From Ampullaceana balthica (lineage: Eukaryota; Mollusca; Gastropoda; Lymnaeidae), in contig CALYLW010000540.1 of NCBI GenBank assembly GCA_944989445.1, positions 187,017-251,016 on the forward strand: 64,000 nucleotides of DNA, read 5' to 3'. A program made the position numbers and the translations under genes. This document shows, piece by piece, positions 22,500 to 34,935 of this stretch (positions are counted from its first letter, which is position 1; each line of letters opens with the position of its first letter). Below the pieces are notes generated by a model. The model was not told where the DNA came from, ran no database searches, and saw nothing but the letters and a program-made list of their open reading frames with translations.

Positions 22500-23954
22500 A
22501 AACAAACACATTATGTATGAAAAACATCATGGCCAAAGATACACTTTCTCTTCCAACCATCAATATTGACATTGAAAACTTGGAGGTTGTGGACAGCTTC
22601 ACCTACTTGGGGTCCAAGGTCTCCAATATACTGTCCATTGAGGACGAAATAAACAGTAGAATTGGCAAGGCAGCTACCACAATGGCTAAACTAAATAAAC
22701 GGGTCTGGCAAAACACCAAGCTAACGGAGAAAACCAAACTGTGTGTCTATCAAGCCTACGTCATCAGTAAGCTGCTATACGGGATCGAGACATGGGCCAC
22801 TTATACATCCCATGAGCGCAAGCTTACCGTATATTCTCGTAAGCGACTTTTTTTTGGACAAAATCTAGGTTGAAAATTTGGGGGGTCGGCTTACGAGCGG
22901 GTCATTAACGTATTTCTGCATGAATATTGAATATCGGTGTTGTTATTGTATATCATCAATGTCCTGTTCTACATTCTACAAGATTTGACTGCTCTACCAG
23001 AAGCTATAATATATAATTAATAATTAAACATCTGGACTTACCTTATTTAATCATTTTATTTATTTTTGTGAACGTTTTAATATCTTGTTTTAAAAATTTG
23101 TTTTCAACAACGAATTTTAATGTACGCGCTTTCGTCACTGTTTACCAAAGATAAAATACCAGTAATTCTTGCCTAACAAAGAGTACAAAGACAAAGATAG
23201 TCAGTACAAAGTAAACAATCATAATGACCTATTTAGCTTGTAGTTTTTAAAAAATGTGTACCATTTTGTTTAAGCTGTCCTATTATTTTTGGGGGGTCGG
23301 CTTGCGAGCGGGTTAGACACTTTTAATAATTTTCTCTTCCAAAAGTGGGGTGGTCGGCTTATGAACGAACGGGCTATAGAACGAGTATATACAGTAATAA
23401 CTTCCACTTGAGGTGCCTGCGTCGCATCTTTGGCATTAAATGGCAGGACAATGTGCCAAATAGTGAGGTCCTGATGCATGCCAATACCCAAAGCATGTTC
23501 TCAATCTTTAGTGAAAGACGCCTGAGATGGCTAGGACATGTAAAAAGAATGAGCCCTGGCCGTATCCCCTAGGAACTTCTATTTGGAGAACTGGCATCGG
23601 GATAGAGGAAGACAGGTCGCCCACGTCTGCGATTTAAAAATGTCAGCCAAAGGGACATGAAAGCAGCCAGAATACGCACAAGCGACTGGGAGTGTAAGGC
23701 AGACGAACGATCTACGTGGCGCACAGTTGTAAAAGAAGGCATCATAGTATCCGAGGAGCGAAGGATGGAGGAGGCTACAGAAAGAAGAGCTAGGAGAAAG
23801 GCCAAAACATTGGGAAGCACAGAACTCGTGTGCAAAAGCTGTGGTAAAGACTGTCACTCAAGGATAGGACTGCACAGCCACACAAGGAAATGTAGCCCAA
23901 CCCAACTGTGATGCACCATCGTCTTGTGAGACGGAAGGATGCCGATGAATGTAA
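22500..23954 (+). pseudogene. Non-LTR retrotransposon, reverse-transcriptase C-terminal part (disrupted)
   Basis: Coding remnant of a LINE ORF2 C-terminus. It reads VVDSFTYLGSKVSN, then RIGKAATTMAKLNKRVW, then SKLLYGIETWATY, followed after an insertion by FHLRCLRRIFGIKWQ, RRLRWLGHVKRM and GRPRLRFKNV. It ends in a C2H2-type finger, CKSCGKDCHSRIGLHSHTRKC-like (23840-23905). A 568-bp TA-target element (22827-23394) splits it. Deleting that element and one TA exactly restores the frame through RKL-NNFHL. Two further stops occur near 23570 and 23605, so the copy is dead. Its 3' end, after 'gagacggaaggatgcc', is near 23954. The reverse-transcriptase core and endonuclease are missing. Confidence 0.88.
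22825..23396. mobile_element. TA-target transposon (Tc1/mariner or pogo-like MITE), intact copy
   Basis: 568 bp from CCGTATATTCTCGTAAGC to cgagtatatacag, flanked by TA at 22825-22826 and 23395-23396. The subterminal G-run plus GTCGGCTTACGAGCGGG motif is repeated inverted near the other end. No ORF of note. The copy at 43334 is the same family in the opposite orientation. The superfamily is inferred from the TA duplication. Confidence 0.88.
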
Positions 23955-26300
23955 GTCTACAAGGTTTTAAATTGTTGGTTTTGAGTCGCTAAGGGTGTTC
24001 AATTTTACCAACACTTTCTGCTGTCAGGTTCCCAATATCCCAAAATACATGGCTTGCCCTGGCTTGATGAATTTTCCACAGATAAAATTTGCATAATTCT
24101 ACAATACTTAAGCACCCATGGCATGTTTAGACATAAGATGAGATTAAAATTAATTTTTATTAAAACTACAGGTACAAACATTGTTTAATTATCATTAATG
24201 AATGCATTTCCCCTCACAAACAATGATTTAAAAAAATCTCATTGCTTGAAATTTTACCATTTAATTATTTTTTAAAAACACATTATTCTTATCTACATTA
24301 GTAATTAGATTTTCGCTTTTTCAATAGGTGTATTTTTTAAAATAAGAAATTCAGTTGGCTCCGTCTCTATTTTATATAGATGAGAGAGATTGGCCCAATC
24401 ATTGGGGAGATGAACTATAACTAATATGTCTAATGAGAAATTTTTTAAAAGGGATGTTGATTTGATAATATTGACAGAACAGATATGTTTGGGATAAGGG
24501 AGTAACAAAGATGTTTGGGATGCAGGAGTGTGTGTCTTCTAAAAAGTTAGATGGATGTCTGCGACTAAGCATCATGTGGAATTTCCCTAGCTGTGGTACC
24601 ATATTCAATATAATAAATAATTAAAATAATAATAGTGTTGTAATGCATGAATGAATGTATTCTGTTAAGCTGTGTTCAAAACTTTGGAATTCAAATATTT
24701 CAAAGTTAAATTCTTAGATTTTAGCATTACAGGCACGAAAATTAGCTTTCTAGAAATGTAGAAGTTATCATTACACTTTAGCAGATGGAACTCTTTGCCA
24801 CATGTTTTTCTAGTTATATTTAGTTGAATAATAAACAAATAAGTTATTAATAAATATTTATTGCAGGTACAAATTTAACAGAATGAAACATATAATGTAG
24901 TTTCTTTTTTTCTTAATTACTAAATAATGAATAGATACAATATTTTTTCTTTTGCAAATAATGAAAATAAAAAAAAAGATATTTATACATCTAATTATAA
25001 CATCACCACATGTAAATCATGACTAATACTCTAATGCCAGATCAAGTAATATACTTGACTTGTAATTTAAGTAACATCTGGTGAATAAAGGCAATGCAAC
25101 TAACAATGTAATTTTTTAACTTTAAAAAAATTATTAACCACATCATTATCTTACACACAAAAAAATGTCACAAAATGTGTACTTCATGTTAAATAAAAGA
25201 CATATGTAAGTATGTTTAACTCATTTCATTAGCCATTACATTAGAGCTTACCATATCTGGTCAGTACAGTTATTTAAATTCTAGACATCTTGTCATGCTA
25301 TACAGCTAGTAAATTAAAGATAATACAAACATTTATTAAGTAAAGGCTGCTAGTGAGACAATGCCATTAACATAAATTTTAAAGCCGCCATTTAAAACAA
25401 CAACAAAATTAAATGTCTTGTTTATAGATTTCATTTTAAAGCAAATGTAACTTTTAGAGACTTCACAGACCAATATCTATAATAATAAAACACTGACAAT
25501 TGGTTTAAGGAAAAAGTATTTTTGGTTAAGCTTTAATCCTAGCTGGAATTTTTTTTTAAAGACATTTTGCCAATGTCTTCATCAACAGGAAATTTTTTAA
25601 AAATTAAGTAAATTTAAATAAAAGTATACATAATTAAAAACCTACTTTCTTATAGTATTATAGTAATGAAAATGAAAGAAAGACATTGTTAGCACAAAGC
25701 CAATTAAGAAAGAATTTAGTAAATTTAATTCAAATGAATATAACTTTTACTATTATTATTAAAAGCATTAGCTGAAATGTTTATAACATTTGTCCTGTGT
25801 TATTTAATTAAAAGTTGAATATTCTCTAGTTGACAAAAATTTATTTTGAATCTCATGCTTTAACTTTAAGTAAACACTCTTAAATTTAATAGTGCTTTTG
25901 AATAGCTATAAAGCTGTTGAAATGTCTTCATATTCAATTATCTTTCAATATAATTAATGAATATTAATTAAAACCCAGAGAAACCTGTTATATAAAATTA
26001 TAAAGTAAAGTAGAATTTGTATACTTGACAAAATATATAAAAGCTCAATTTCATTTTAATAATTCTATTAATTACTGTAATATATTATTAAATTTAAAAC
26101 AAATAAGAAAACAATATCTGTTCAAATTTTGACATTCATTATTTTGCCTGATACAACATACATAAATCTAGCAACATTTAAGAAAAAATGCTAAAATTAA
26201 TTATTTGTAAAGCTTCATAAAAATCACAAAAATATCTGGTAACGGGACAAAAAACAAATAACAACACTATGGTTGTAGTAGTCATTATGTTCCTTTAAAG
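23955..26300. other. Intergenic DNA and 3' flank of the FAM210A-like gene
   Basis: AT-rich DNA between the convergent SELENOO and FAM210A-like genes. The right part is expected to contain the minus-strand 3' UTR. Several TTTATT (inverted AATAAA) candidates exist and none can be singled out. No gene recognised. Confidence 0.4.
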
Positions 26301-29300
26301 TCATTTATCATTTTGAGGTCCTTTGCCATTCATTTTACTTTTCCTCCGAAGTCTTTTTATACGAACTTTAGATTTCCTTTTAAAGTCCTCCTTCCCTTCT
26401 TTATAGAGTGATCTCAGAGAGTCTTCTTTGGGTATTTGCTTTAATTTTCCTTCTTTTCGCAAGTACCTATTGAAATATAGAGTTACTTAGAGTATTAATC
26501 ATATACCAAATTAATTTATTAAAACAAAAAAAATTACAGAAAATGTTCATTTTTGAAGGTCTCAGCAGTTTCGTAGCGACTCATAGCAAACATTAATTGT
26601 GCCACAATATACATTAAATTTTTTTTATATTTTTCTCTCACATTATAAATTACCAAATTAAAATTGATAAGCATTTTTAAACCAATGCCAACTGCTGTCA
26701 AAATATATGTAGGGTATATGAGGTGACTAAGTTTGAATGTCAAATTGACATGCTTTTTGGAAATGATAAATATTGTTTTAAAATTGAAAGATATGGTATG
26801 AAAAAATTACCTAATGACAAGATTGGTTCCACCAATTGTTACTGCATATCTAGCTGGAGTTGCAAGTTTATATAAAAGATAAGCCACAGCTACAAATCCT
26901 AGACCGCCAGATCGAAATGGAGAAATAACCTTCTCACTGACATTCCAGTTTTCAAGGTATGGAACAATGTCTAAACCACTGAAATATAGAAATGAAAAAT
27001 AAATGTTTTAAGCATTTATTTATTGAAAATTGGTATATTGTGGTCTTTAAACTGTTTAAACAAAAATTAATGCAATTAATTTACATAACTAATCATTAAT
27101 ATGTTGGTCATTATAACGCACACTTCATATTTTCTGCAAATACTGTGGTTACCATTGAAAATTTGATAATACAGTATATACATTACAGTCATCTAAGTTT
27201 GAGGAAAAGCTAAAATGTAATATCTAATGTAACTTAAAGAGGATAACCATATTTAGGGGCAGGAGGTTGAGTGCATGGGTCAAAAGAAGGGAGTCTCATA
27301 AGAATATGCTAGATTATCAATACAAAAAGTCTACAATAATCTTGAAACACTAACAGTGCATTCTATGATAGGATTTGTATAGCCCTTTAGTGCTATTATA
27401 ACAGCACCTCTTTGGAAAAAGTGGAGGAGAGGAGGATTTTTTCACAAGATTGCAATTTAAGGCTTACTAGATACGACCCGCTGTGTAGCATCATATGCCG
27501 CAGACTTGCTCATAGATAGTGCAAAGAAAGGGGGGGGGGAAGAACGGACACAAACTACAGCACGAAGAAAAGAGAAAATTCGGAATGATTTAGAACAAAT
27601 AGTGGATTGAACTTCTTCTGCGGAATCCGTTCGTTCATTAGAGTGTGTTTTGAAATGCAGTTGTACATGTTTATCAGGATAGTGGCAAGGTGACGTCACA
27701 TCAGCTGTGAAATTTGTGTGGACATACCGACGTTGTCAATAGATGGCACAAGAAAGTCATGAGAGGCAATAGAGCTTCATAATGGCCATGATCAGTAGGG
27801 ATGTGGCGGAGCTGATGAAAATCCACATCCGTCAGATTCGGATTTGGCAAATATAAATCCGTCGGATTTGAATGCGGATGATTTGGTCAACACTTGGCTA
27901 AAAGGTTTAGAAAGCTCGGATGAAAACAATGTTTGGCGAGAGAGGTGTATCTAAAATACGTTCATGACCAAATACGACGTCTAATCTATGGACAGCTCAG
28001 TAAGGGTCCAGGAGTTTAGTTTTATCTGTTTTCTTTATTTCGGGTTTTCGAAAGTCTCTAGGTTTTTTAATTTTAGTTACGATTTCTACGGCCGTGTTTG
28101 ATCTGAAAACGGTAATTTTTCAAATTCAAATCCGATGGAATTTTTTTTAAAAATCCGTCGGATTCGAATTTGCTCAAAAAACGTCGAAGTTCGAATGTCG
28201 TCGGATTCGAATTCGAACTTCATCACATCCCTAATGATCAGTAGGACCGCTACAGAGCAGGAATATAGACAAATGTTGACTGGGATTGTAAACTCGAGGA
28301 GAGGTATGAGGAAGTTCTCGGAAGTAAATGATGATACTGGCGGGAAGTATTTCAGACATTGCGATAATTTCTCAGAATTTCTGCCTCACCACCATATACT
28401 CCTGAAGTATTCATGTATTGAACGTATTGTTGATGAGAGTGTATGACTACTTTTCCATCACTAAGAAAAACGGAGAGCAGGTCCCCGACATTATCCCAAT
28501 GTTGAGAAACAAAGTTTACAGCCATGTTGAGAAGTTATGTTGGAAAAGAAAGGGGGAAAAGAACAGGCACAAACATAAAAAATTAAGAAATAATGTTTCA
28601 GCTGGGGCTTGAACCCAGGACCTTCCATGTGTTAGGTGGATGTAAAGGAAGAACGAAAGTGAACTCAAGAAGCATTGTTGGTCTCGAGACATGCCCCCCT
28701 CCCCCTTCGCTTGCCAACCATAAACTGTGATTGTTTGACCCCAGCGAGGATCATCCGTCATGCTTATTTTCACACTACTCATTCTTTTTCTGGTGAATTA
28801 TAAATATAATATAATTAGGGCTGCGGAAATTAACAATTAATTAATCGATTAATCATTTTAAAATGAAATCGATTAAAATTAATTTGATCTATTAAAATTC
28901 GATTAAAATTTAAGAAAATATTTCTAATATTTTCTTTTCCAATTTATTAAGAATTTATATTTTTTTGTACTTACATACTTTTCCCTCGTATTATCATTAT
29001 TTATTCATACGTGCATACGTAAACAAAAAGCTTTTCTTCCTTATTTCTTGCATAGCAGAACAAATTTGCTGTGTTATGTCACAAAATTTGGGAGCTATGG
29101 AATTACCGCGACTTGACCGATTTTGTGAAATAATGAATCGCAACTTAACGGGATCTATATATGCTTTATAAAAATATAATTAATCGAAATTAATCTATTA
29201 ATCTATTAAATTTAAATTTTTCCCAATTAATCAAACAAAATTTTTTTTATCAGTACCTGGCCTAACATATATATATAGATGACTTGCAATAGCTGCAAAA

Positions 29301-30373
29301 ATATGTTTTATGCCATGGTTGGTTAATGTACTATACTTCCTCTTATTAGTTTAGTGTAAAATAATTTGGGACTGGGATTCGGAGGATTGTCTAAATAAAT
29401 ATTTTCCCATTAAGCAAAATTCATATTTATTATGAAAAAATTTATTAACATCAACATATTCACAGTTCGTCTTAGAATAAAATTCACAATTAAAGGAATT
29501 TAAACAAATGAAACTTTGTGAAGTTTACCTGTTTAAATATAATATGTCAAGAATTTGTTAAAAAAGAGCAACTTGCCTCCTTGCTGCAACATAAAATAAT
29601 CCAAACCAAGCAGCAGAAGTTACTAAGTGAACTCCTATTAATATTTTCCCATGTTCTTTATAAGTCTGCTTAAATCGCTGATAAAGCGATAATTTCTTTG
29701 GTGTTTCAGGAGGACCATTGCTTGGGGTAATTCCATCGTTCTTTTCACCAGATTCATTTATTTTAGATGTTCCATTAATGACACTTCCTTTATTCTCACT
29801 TTGAATCTTACTTTGATTCTGGGGTTCTAAACTGCCTTGTGTCATGCACCTTAGCTGTCCTAGAAATAGTTGTTTTCTTGACAAGATTGTAAAAGAATCA
29901 ACCAATCCATTGTCATGAAAATATAGTTTTGAAAAAATGTTCTTTTTATAATTAAAACTATGTGCAGAACCTATATTTATGTTATTTATATTTTTCCTAG
30001 GGTTACTAATATCATTAGTTATAGGTCTAAGACATACAACTTTCTTAGTCAGTGTTCTTAAATCGGCTACTGATGAATTAAGAGTTGAATAGTAAACCCT
30101 TTGTGTGTTTGTTGACGTTGGTATCCTCTGATATGATGTAGTGTTTATTGTCAACAGTTTATTATTAATCTGTGTCTTTGAACACTTTGCAATTGATTCA
30201 TGCTGCTTTAGTGATCTTTTATATGAACATAATGATGAAATAACTCTTGACCCCTGTCTAAACACATTGATTTTATCATTTGACGTAGTTATTAAACTAC
30301 CGTTGAATTGGTAAACGGATAATTTAGTCAAGCGGACAATATAGCCCTGTTTCGTGAATGCATTAAATGCCAT
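26301..30373 (-). CDS. FAM210A-like mitochondrial membrane protein (DUF1279)
   Basis: FAM210A-type proteins are mitochondrial inner-membrane proteins affecting mitochondrial translation. Three exons on the minus strand: 30373-29577, 26978-26811 and 26466-26301. Phases agree and give 376 residues. Exon 1 encodes a long Ser/Asn-rich N-terminus, plausible as a mitochondrial presequence. It is followed by KKLSLYQRFKQTYKEHGKIL and a hydrophobic helix, VHLVTSAAWFGLFYVAAR. Exon 2 gives GLDIVPYLENWNVS, a second hydrophobic helix and KLATPARYAVTIGGTNLVIR, the DUF1279 signature. Exon 3 is a basic tail, YLRKEGKLKQ to the stop. Intron 1 uses a GC donor (AG|GCAAGT at 29576-29571) with acceptor TTTCAG. Intron 2 is GT-AG (GTAATT). 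The match is closer to FAM210A than FAM210B in the ATPARYxVTxGGT block; the symbol is withheld because paralogy is unresolved. Confidence 0.88.
27788..28241. mobile_element. hAT-type element with TAGGGATGTG ends
   Basis: Element 27796-28233 (438 bp) begins TAGGGATGTGGCGGAGCTGA and ends AACTTCATCACATCCCTA, inverted termini. Both flanks are ATGATCAG (27788-27795, 28234-28241). The interior contains many 'atccgtcggatt' repeats, possible transposase-binding subterminal motifs. No transposase. It sits inside intron 1 of the FAM210A-like gene. Confidence 0.9.
28597..28764 (-). repeat. Dispersed SINE-like repeat, family 3, copy B
   Basis: Inverted relative to the copy at 20407. It includes a tRNA T-arm/B-box-like stretch (minus strand 'cctgggttcaagccccag') and the shared 'catgtctcgagacca' and 'tgatcctcgctggggtc' segments. 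A tRNA origin is inferred from the B-box-like part only. Confidence 0.6.
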
Positions 30374-31559
30374 GGATTAAGCAAATTTTCAAAATTAATA
30401 CAGCCTTATACGGTAAACACTTTTCTTATTAACAGCTGTACCCGTTATTGCGTTATATTACATGCTTCACTTTTCAATAGGACTTTGAACTGGAACTATT
30501 TCCGGGTGAAGGCATAACATTGAAGTGGTCTTCCCTTGAGTGAAGGGATGATAATACACAGTCACTATTTCATTTTCAAGGTTCTCACCCTTCTTTAAGC
30601 GTAGTGTTGGTCTGCCACCCGAGGCAGATGGTATTTTTGCCCCCTCACTCCGTTTAAAAATGTTGCCATTAATACTATTATAGTATAGGAAAACATATAA
30701 TCTTATTGAAGATCAATTTTTAAAAGTATAACTTGTTTTGTTCAAAATAAAAAAACAAGATTTTATTAGCGAGAGGGGGCAATGCTCTTCGTTGATGATG
30801 ATGATCGTTAGGGGCGACAAATTTCTCGTCATTAATTAGCTTCAAAGGAAAATTGTATAAGAAAGTGGAGCTTTTTATCAAAATAAAATAAAAACCATAT
30901 AAGAAATTGATAAAAGAAATAAAGGAACTATCCTAAAATATGTAAACGTTTAAACTGTTACAACTTTGAACTCTTTATTCGATATAAAGTCTTCTGTTAC
31001 TTATGCTACTGAAGTGAAAAACTAAGAGGCATAAAACTAAGTTTATGGCATTTTGACACTGATGTGATGGTAACTTAAACGTCAAATGATTCTTAAAATT
31101 TCACAGTCGCTCCTGTTGTAAAAGGTAAAATAACTGTACCCTATCAATTTCAAATAAGAGCCAATCGAATGCTCTGGGCAGCACTTTATTGGGGGTGGAA
31201 ATTCTTTGTTTTTAATTAGCTTCGTAAAATGAAAAGGGTTAAAATAGTGTTTAATTTTAAAAAAAAACAACCTAAGTTAAAAACTAATAAAAGAAATGAA
31301 GGATTTATATTAAAATATGTGAACGTTTCTAATGTCAAAACTTCAAACTCTTCTATATTAATGCTAATGACCTTATTTTTTAAAAAAGGGCTGAAGTAGT
31401 ATGAGAACATGAGACTTACATGCTGGTACCTATAATTGATCTGAGTTTGTCGGCCGCTCACATTGTAGAAGAGAAAATCGCGTTATCCGTTGCATTCCAA
31501 AAACAACCAATAAAATTTCAAAGACTTACATGGACTAAAATTATATAAATAAATTGCTC
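30374..31559. other. Intergenic, with a degenerate internal duplication
   Basis: Upstream of the FAM210A-like start. Segments near 30830-31000 and 31205-31370 are diverged direct copies (shared 'attagctt', 'aaaagaaat', 'aaaatatgt.aacgttt'). No gene or clear promoter motif seen. Confidence 0.4.
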
Positions 31560-32946
31560 GTAATATAAAGTACAGATGATCCTACATGTGGAAGAAAATC
31601 AGAAGCCCCGAGCCTAACGCTCTTCATGGGTCTTCCTGGAAGACCCTCCCAGCTATCTGGCCCCCTCCCCCAGAAAAGGACGTGACAGCTGGAAAAAAAA
31701 ACTCGGAGCGGTCGCTTCTGAAGCGGCCATCTGTGCATCCTGGACAGAAAGTCGAAGATGCCTCCCGCCTCCCACTAAGTTGACCTCACAAGGAGGAGTG
31801 GAATTTCCTTACTATGACCCGCTACCACTTTGGCGCCACCCCTGCAAAGCATACGGGTCTCAATGGTTAGGACCGCCCCTATGCCGGGGATCATCAATGA
31901 CCTACCTAGGGTGCAACCCCCACTGGAAGGTTTCCTCAGAGCTGGCGTCCAATGCGTTCTTCGCGGTACCTTTTGCTAATCCGTAATGGCTCTCCTGGCC
32001 CTAAACCGGCACCACTCGATGGCGTTGCTAGTAAATTGAGGGGGATAAAACGGTCGCTTCAGATTTACCCAACTCTCAACGGGTACTTTGGTACAGATGA
32101 AAATTTGCGATTACTATAAGTGCAGCGAGATTGAGAGTGTCCAACGGACAGTTAGACACGGACCTTACGCCGAAACTATATTTGCTACACTAGAATGCTG
32201 TTAAGAGTAAATTATTTCAGAAGAGCAGGCGGGCTTCAGAGCAGGTAGAAGCACAGCGGAGCAAATCTTTAACCTGCGAGTGCTCTGTGAAAAACATCTC
32301 CAACATCAGAGCGACCTCTATCATGTCTTCATGGACTTTAAAAAAGCGTTCGACAGAGTGTGGCATGCGGCACTGTGGGCAACTATTCAACTATACACAA
32401 ATTCAACATTAATGCAAACCTCATTGAAGTGATCAAGAACCTGTACAACAGAGCAACTAACGCAGTACTCGTCAACAGCAAGCTGGTAGATTGGTTCAAG
32501 ACCACTGTTGGTGTCAGACAAGGATGCTTACTTTCCCCCATCCTCTTCAACCTTTTCCTTGAAAGGATTATGACAGATGTGCTAGAAAACCACGTCGGAA
32601 CAGTCAGCATCGGAGGGAGAATTATAACCAACTTACGCTTCGCCGATGACATAGACGCCTAGCTGGTGGCGATGACGAACTAAACGAATTCACTGCAAAA
32701 CTAGAGAAACAACAAAGGTGTATGGCATGGAAATCAATGCAGAAAAGACCAAGGTCATGGCAAATAGACCATTCAAAAATGAAATTCGGATAATCGGGCA
32801 AAAACTCGAAGAAGTCTCCACCTTTAAATATCTAGAGGCAATAATAACCGACGTAGGCTCAAACCAGAAATTCTTGCAAGAATGGCCCAGACAACCGCAG
32901 CACTGACCAAACTAAAACACATCTGGCAAAGCAAGAAGCGCTCTCT

Positions 32947-33020
<74 letters not shown>

Positions 33021-33485
33021 ATCAAAGATTCGACTTATGCGCTCCCTGTCGGTCTTCTTGTATGGTTGCGAGGCTTGGACGCTCACTGCAGACCTCCAAA
33101 GAAGAATCAATGCGCTAGAGATAAGATGTTTCCGAAAGATAATGAACATCTCCTACACAGAGCACATCACAAACGAAGCGGCCCGCAACAAAATAACTGC
33201 TGTCATCGGCCCCTACGAGGACCTTCTCACCACATTCAAGGAGAGGAAACTACGATGGTATGGACACGTGGCAAGATCTGGGGGTCTCGCAAAGACTATA
33301 ATGCAAGGCACAGTCCAGGGAGGAAGAAAAAGAGTCAGGCAAAAGAAGAGATGGGAAGACGACATCAAAGAGTGGACCGGCCTGTCATTCATCGACTCGC
33401 AAAAGGTAGCGCAGGACCGTGACAAATGGCATGAGATAGTGTGCAGTTCACGATGGTGCCCCAACGACCCACCGACGGGTTAAGG
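31560..33485 (+). pseudogene. Non-LTR retrotransposon remnant with reverse-transcriptase motifs
   Basis: GC-richer than its surroundings. The frame-broken coding order is QAGFRAGRSTAEQIFNLRVL, FMDFKKAFDRVWHA (RT domain A), then after a frameshift near 32365 the blocks GVRQGCLLSPILFNLF and LRFADDIDA (the catalytic Asp pair), then a stop. The C-terminal part includes YGMEINAEKTKVMA, RSLSVFLYGCEAWTLTADLQ, ERKLRWYGHVARSGG and RQKKRWEDDIKEW, ending at 33483. A CT microsatellite at 32940-33017 interrupts the ORF. It is a different LINE family from those at 22500 and 62765. The left limit is uncertain; the GC-rich 31560-32200 is probably its 5' part. Confidence 0.85.
32940..33017. repeat. (CT)n microsatellite inside LINE remnant
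   Basis: About 39 CT dinucleotides with one interruption near 32965. It expands a site inside the reverse-transcriptase C-terminal coding remnant, after SKKRS. Confidence 0.97.
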
Positions 33486-34935
33486 GATAATTACAGTTAC
33501 AGAACGCTGTTACCCATTCTTTTCCATGTCAACACACCATTGGGAAAAAAAATCTAATTAATGCTACAGGAAAGGTATTAAAAAACAACTTCAATCTACA
33601 AATGAGTGAATGTACTATAGAGCCATTTTGAGGTTATTTTGAAAGCTATAGTATAGAGAAACTGACAAAGGAAGACGAAAAGCTAAACACTGACGCAGGA
33701 AGTTTGCTAGTCACGATGAAATATTTTTCTATATTTTTTTTAATTTGAAAACATTTACTATCTAGAAACTTGTATTTTAAGTAGTCATTGATGGCCGGCA
33801 TTATTTATACATTATAAGTATATACTGTACTACTAATAAAATACTTAGCAGAGGCTACTCGTAAAGAAACTAATTGAATACTTAAAGATCACTTTGACTT
33901 TTGCTAAAATTTTATGTCGAGACTTTATCATTTTAATTGATATTCCAGTCAAAGTACAAAAGAGGAAATTTTGTCGATGAAAGCCAATATGTTGTCATTT
34001 ACTGTAAAAAAATAAGTTGAGAGAAAAGTTGTATTCTTCACAAGTTGCGGTTACTGTAGAAATTCGTTTGAGGTTATGGCCGTATTAACAGAATTCGGAA
34101 AACAGATTTGATTTTCGTACTCCTGTTAATCTTCTAGACTTTGATATTTTGCCTTTAAATTAGAGTATTAAAGTATCTCACATGACATTGTCAATCTACG
34201 ACTAATTTACCTCTTGGATTTAAAAAAGATGAATGGATGAATTCAAGCCACTTGATTTATTCAAGTTTACTTAGATCTTTAGGTTCAAAGTTACACGGCA
34301 AATTATAATATAATAAATATATTAATAATGAATATTCCTTACAACTTTGATAAATATGCCATTAGCGAGACAAGCCTCTCTAAAATTGAGTTAATTAATT
34401 AAAAAAATAATAATTACGATCAACAATGATATTTTGTCGATTGGGCATGGCGCTGCTGACAATATTGTTAGGTCTGAGATTGTGCGATATGAATTTTTTT
34501 TTAAAGACTGTAATTTTAATCCAGAAATGAAAGCTCTTCTATTTATTTCTAACATTAAAAGTCTAGTGTCCTTATTATGTATTTCCATTAAAACTTAAAA
34601 AAAATATATCATCAATTTATTTTATCCGGGGGGAGGGGGGCGGTAAACCTCGATTCTACCCCGTGCGGCACATACCCACGCTACGCCGCTGTTTTTCTTT
34701 CTATATCTGAAATTAAATCTTTGGCAATGTCAATATTAATTTTTCAGTTCTTTCTCTTTCAAGCTCAATAGCCTCAATATAACTCTAATAAAAAATGCAA
34801 GATTAGACATAAAAAATGGATAAGGGTAGGATGCAATCATAATCTTCTGTATAGAAAGACCGCTTGTAACAGATAAAACAAGATAAGCCAAAATAGGTGG
34901 ATTCGCCTATTTTAATGTATTAATTGTTGATCCTA
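33486..34935. other. Intergenic, nothing recognised
   Basis: AT-rich. A short GC patch near 34626-34690 ending 'cacgctacgccgct' resembles the termini of the TGGCGTA element at 11891 and may be a scrap of it. Confidence 0.35.

Larger units (their letters stand above)
26979..29576 (-). other. FAM210A-like gene intron 1 (GC-AG)
   Basis: 2.6-kb intron starting GCAAGT and ending TTTCAG on the minus strand. It hosts a hAT element (27796-28233), a SINE-like repeat (28597-28764) and AT-rich sequence with (ATTAAT)-like runs near 28830-29230. A G-run at 27530-27538 is also present. Confidence 0.8.

Noticed and set aside
32859..33149. Arg-Glu repeat open frame on the minus strand
   Set aside because: It is the CT microsatellite read in the opposite strand.
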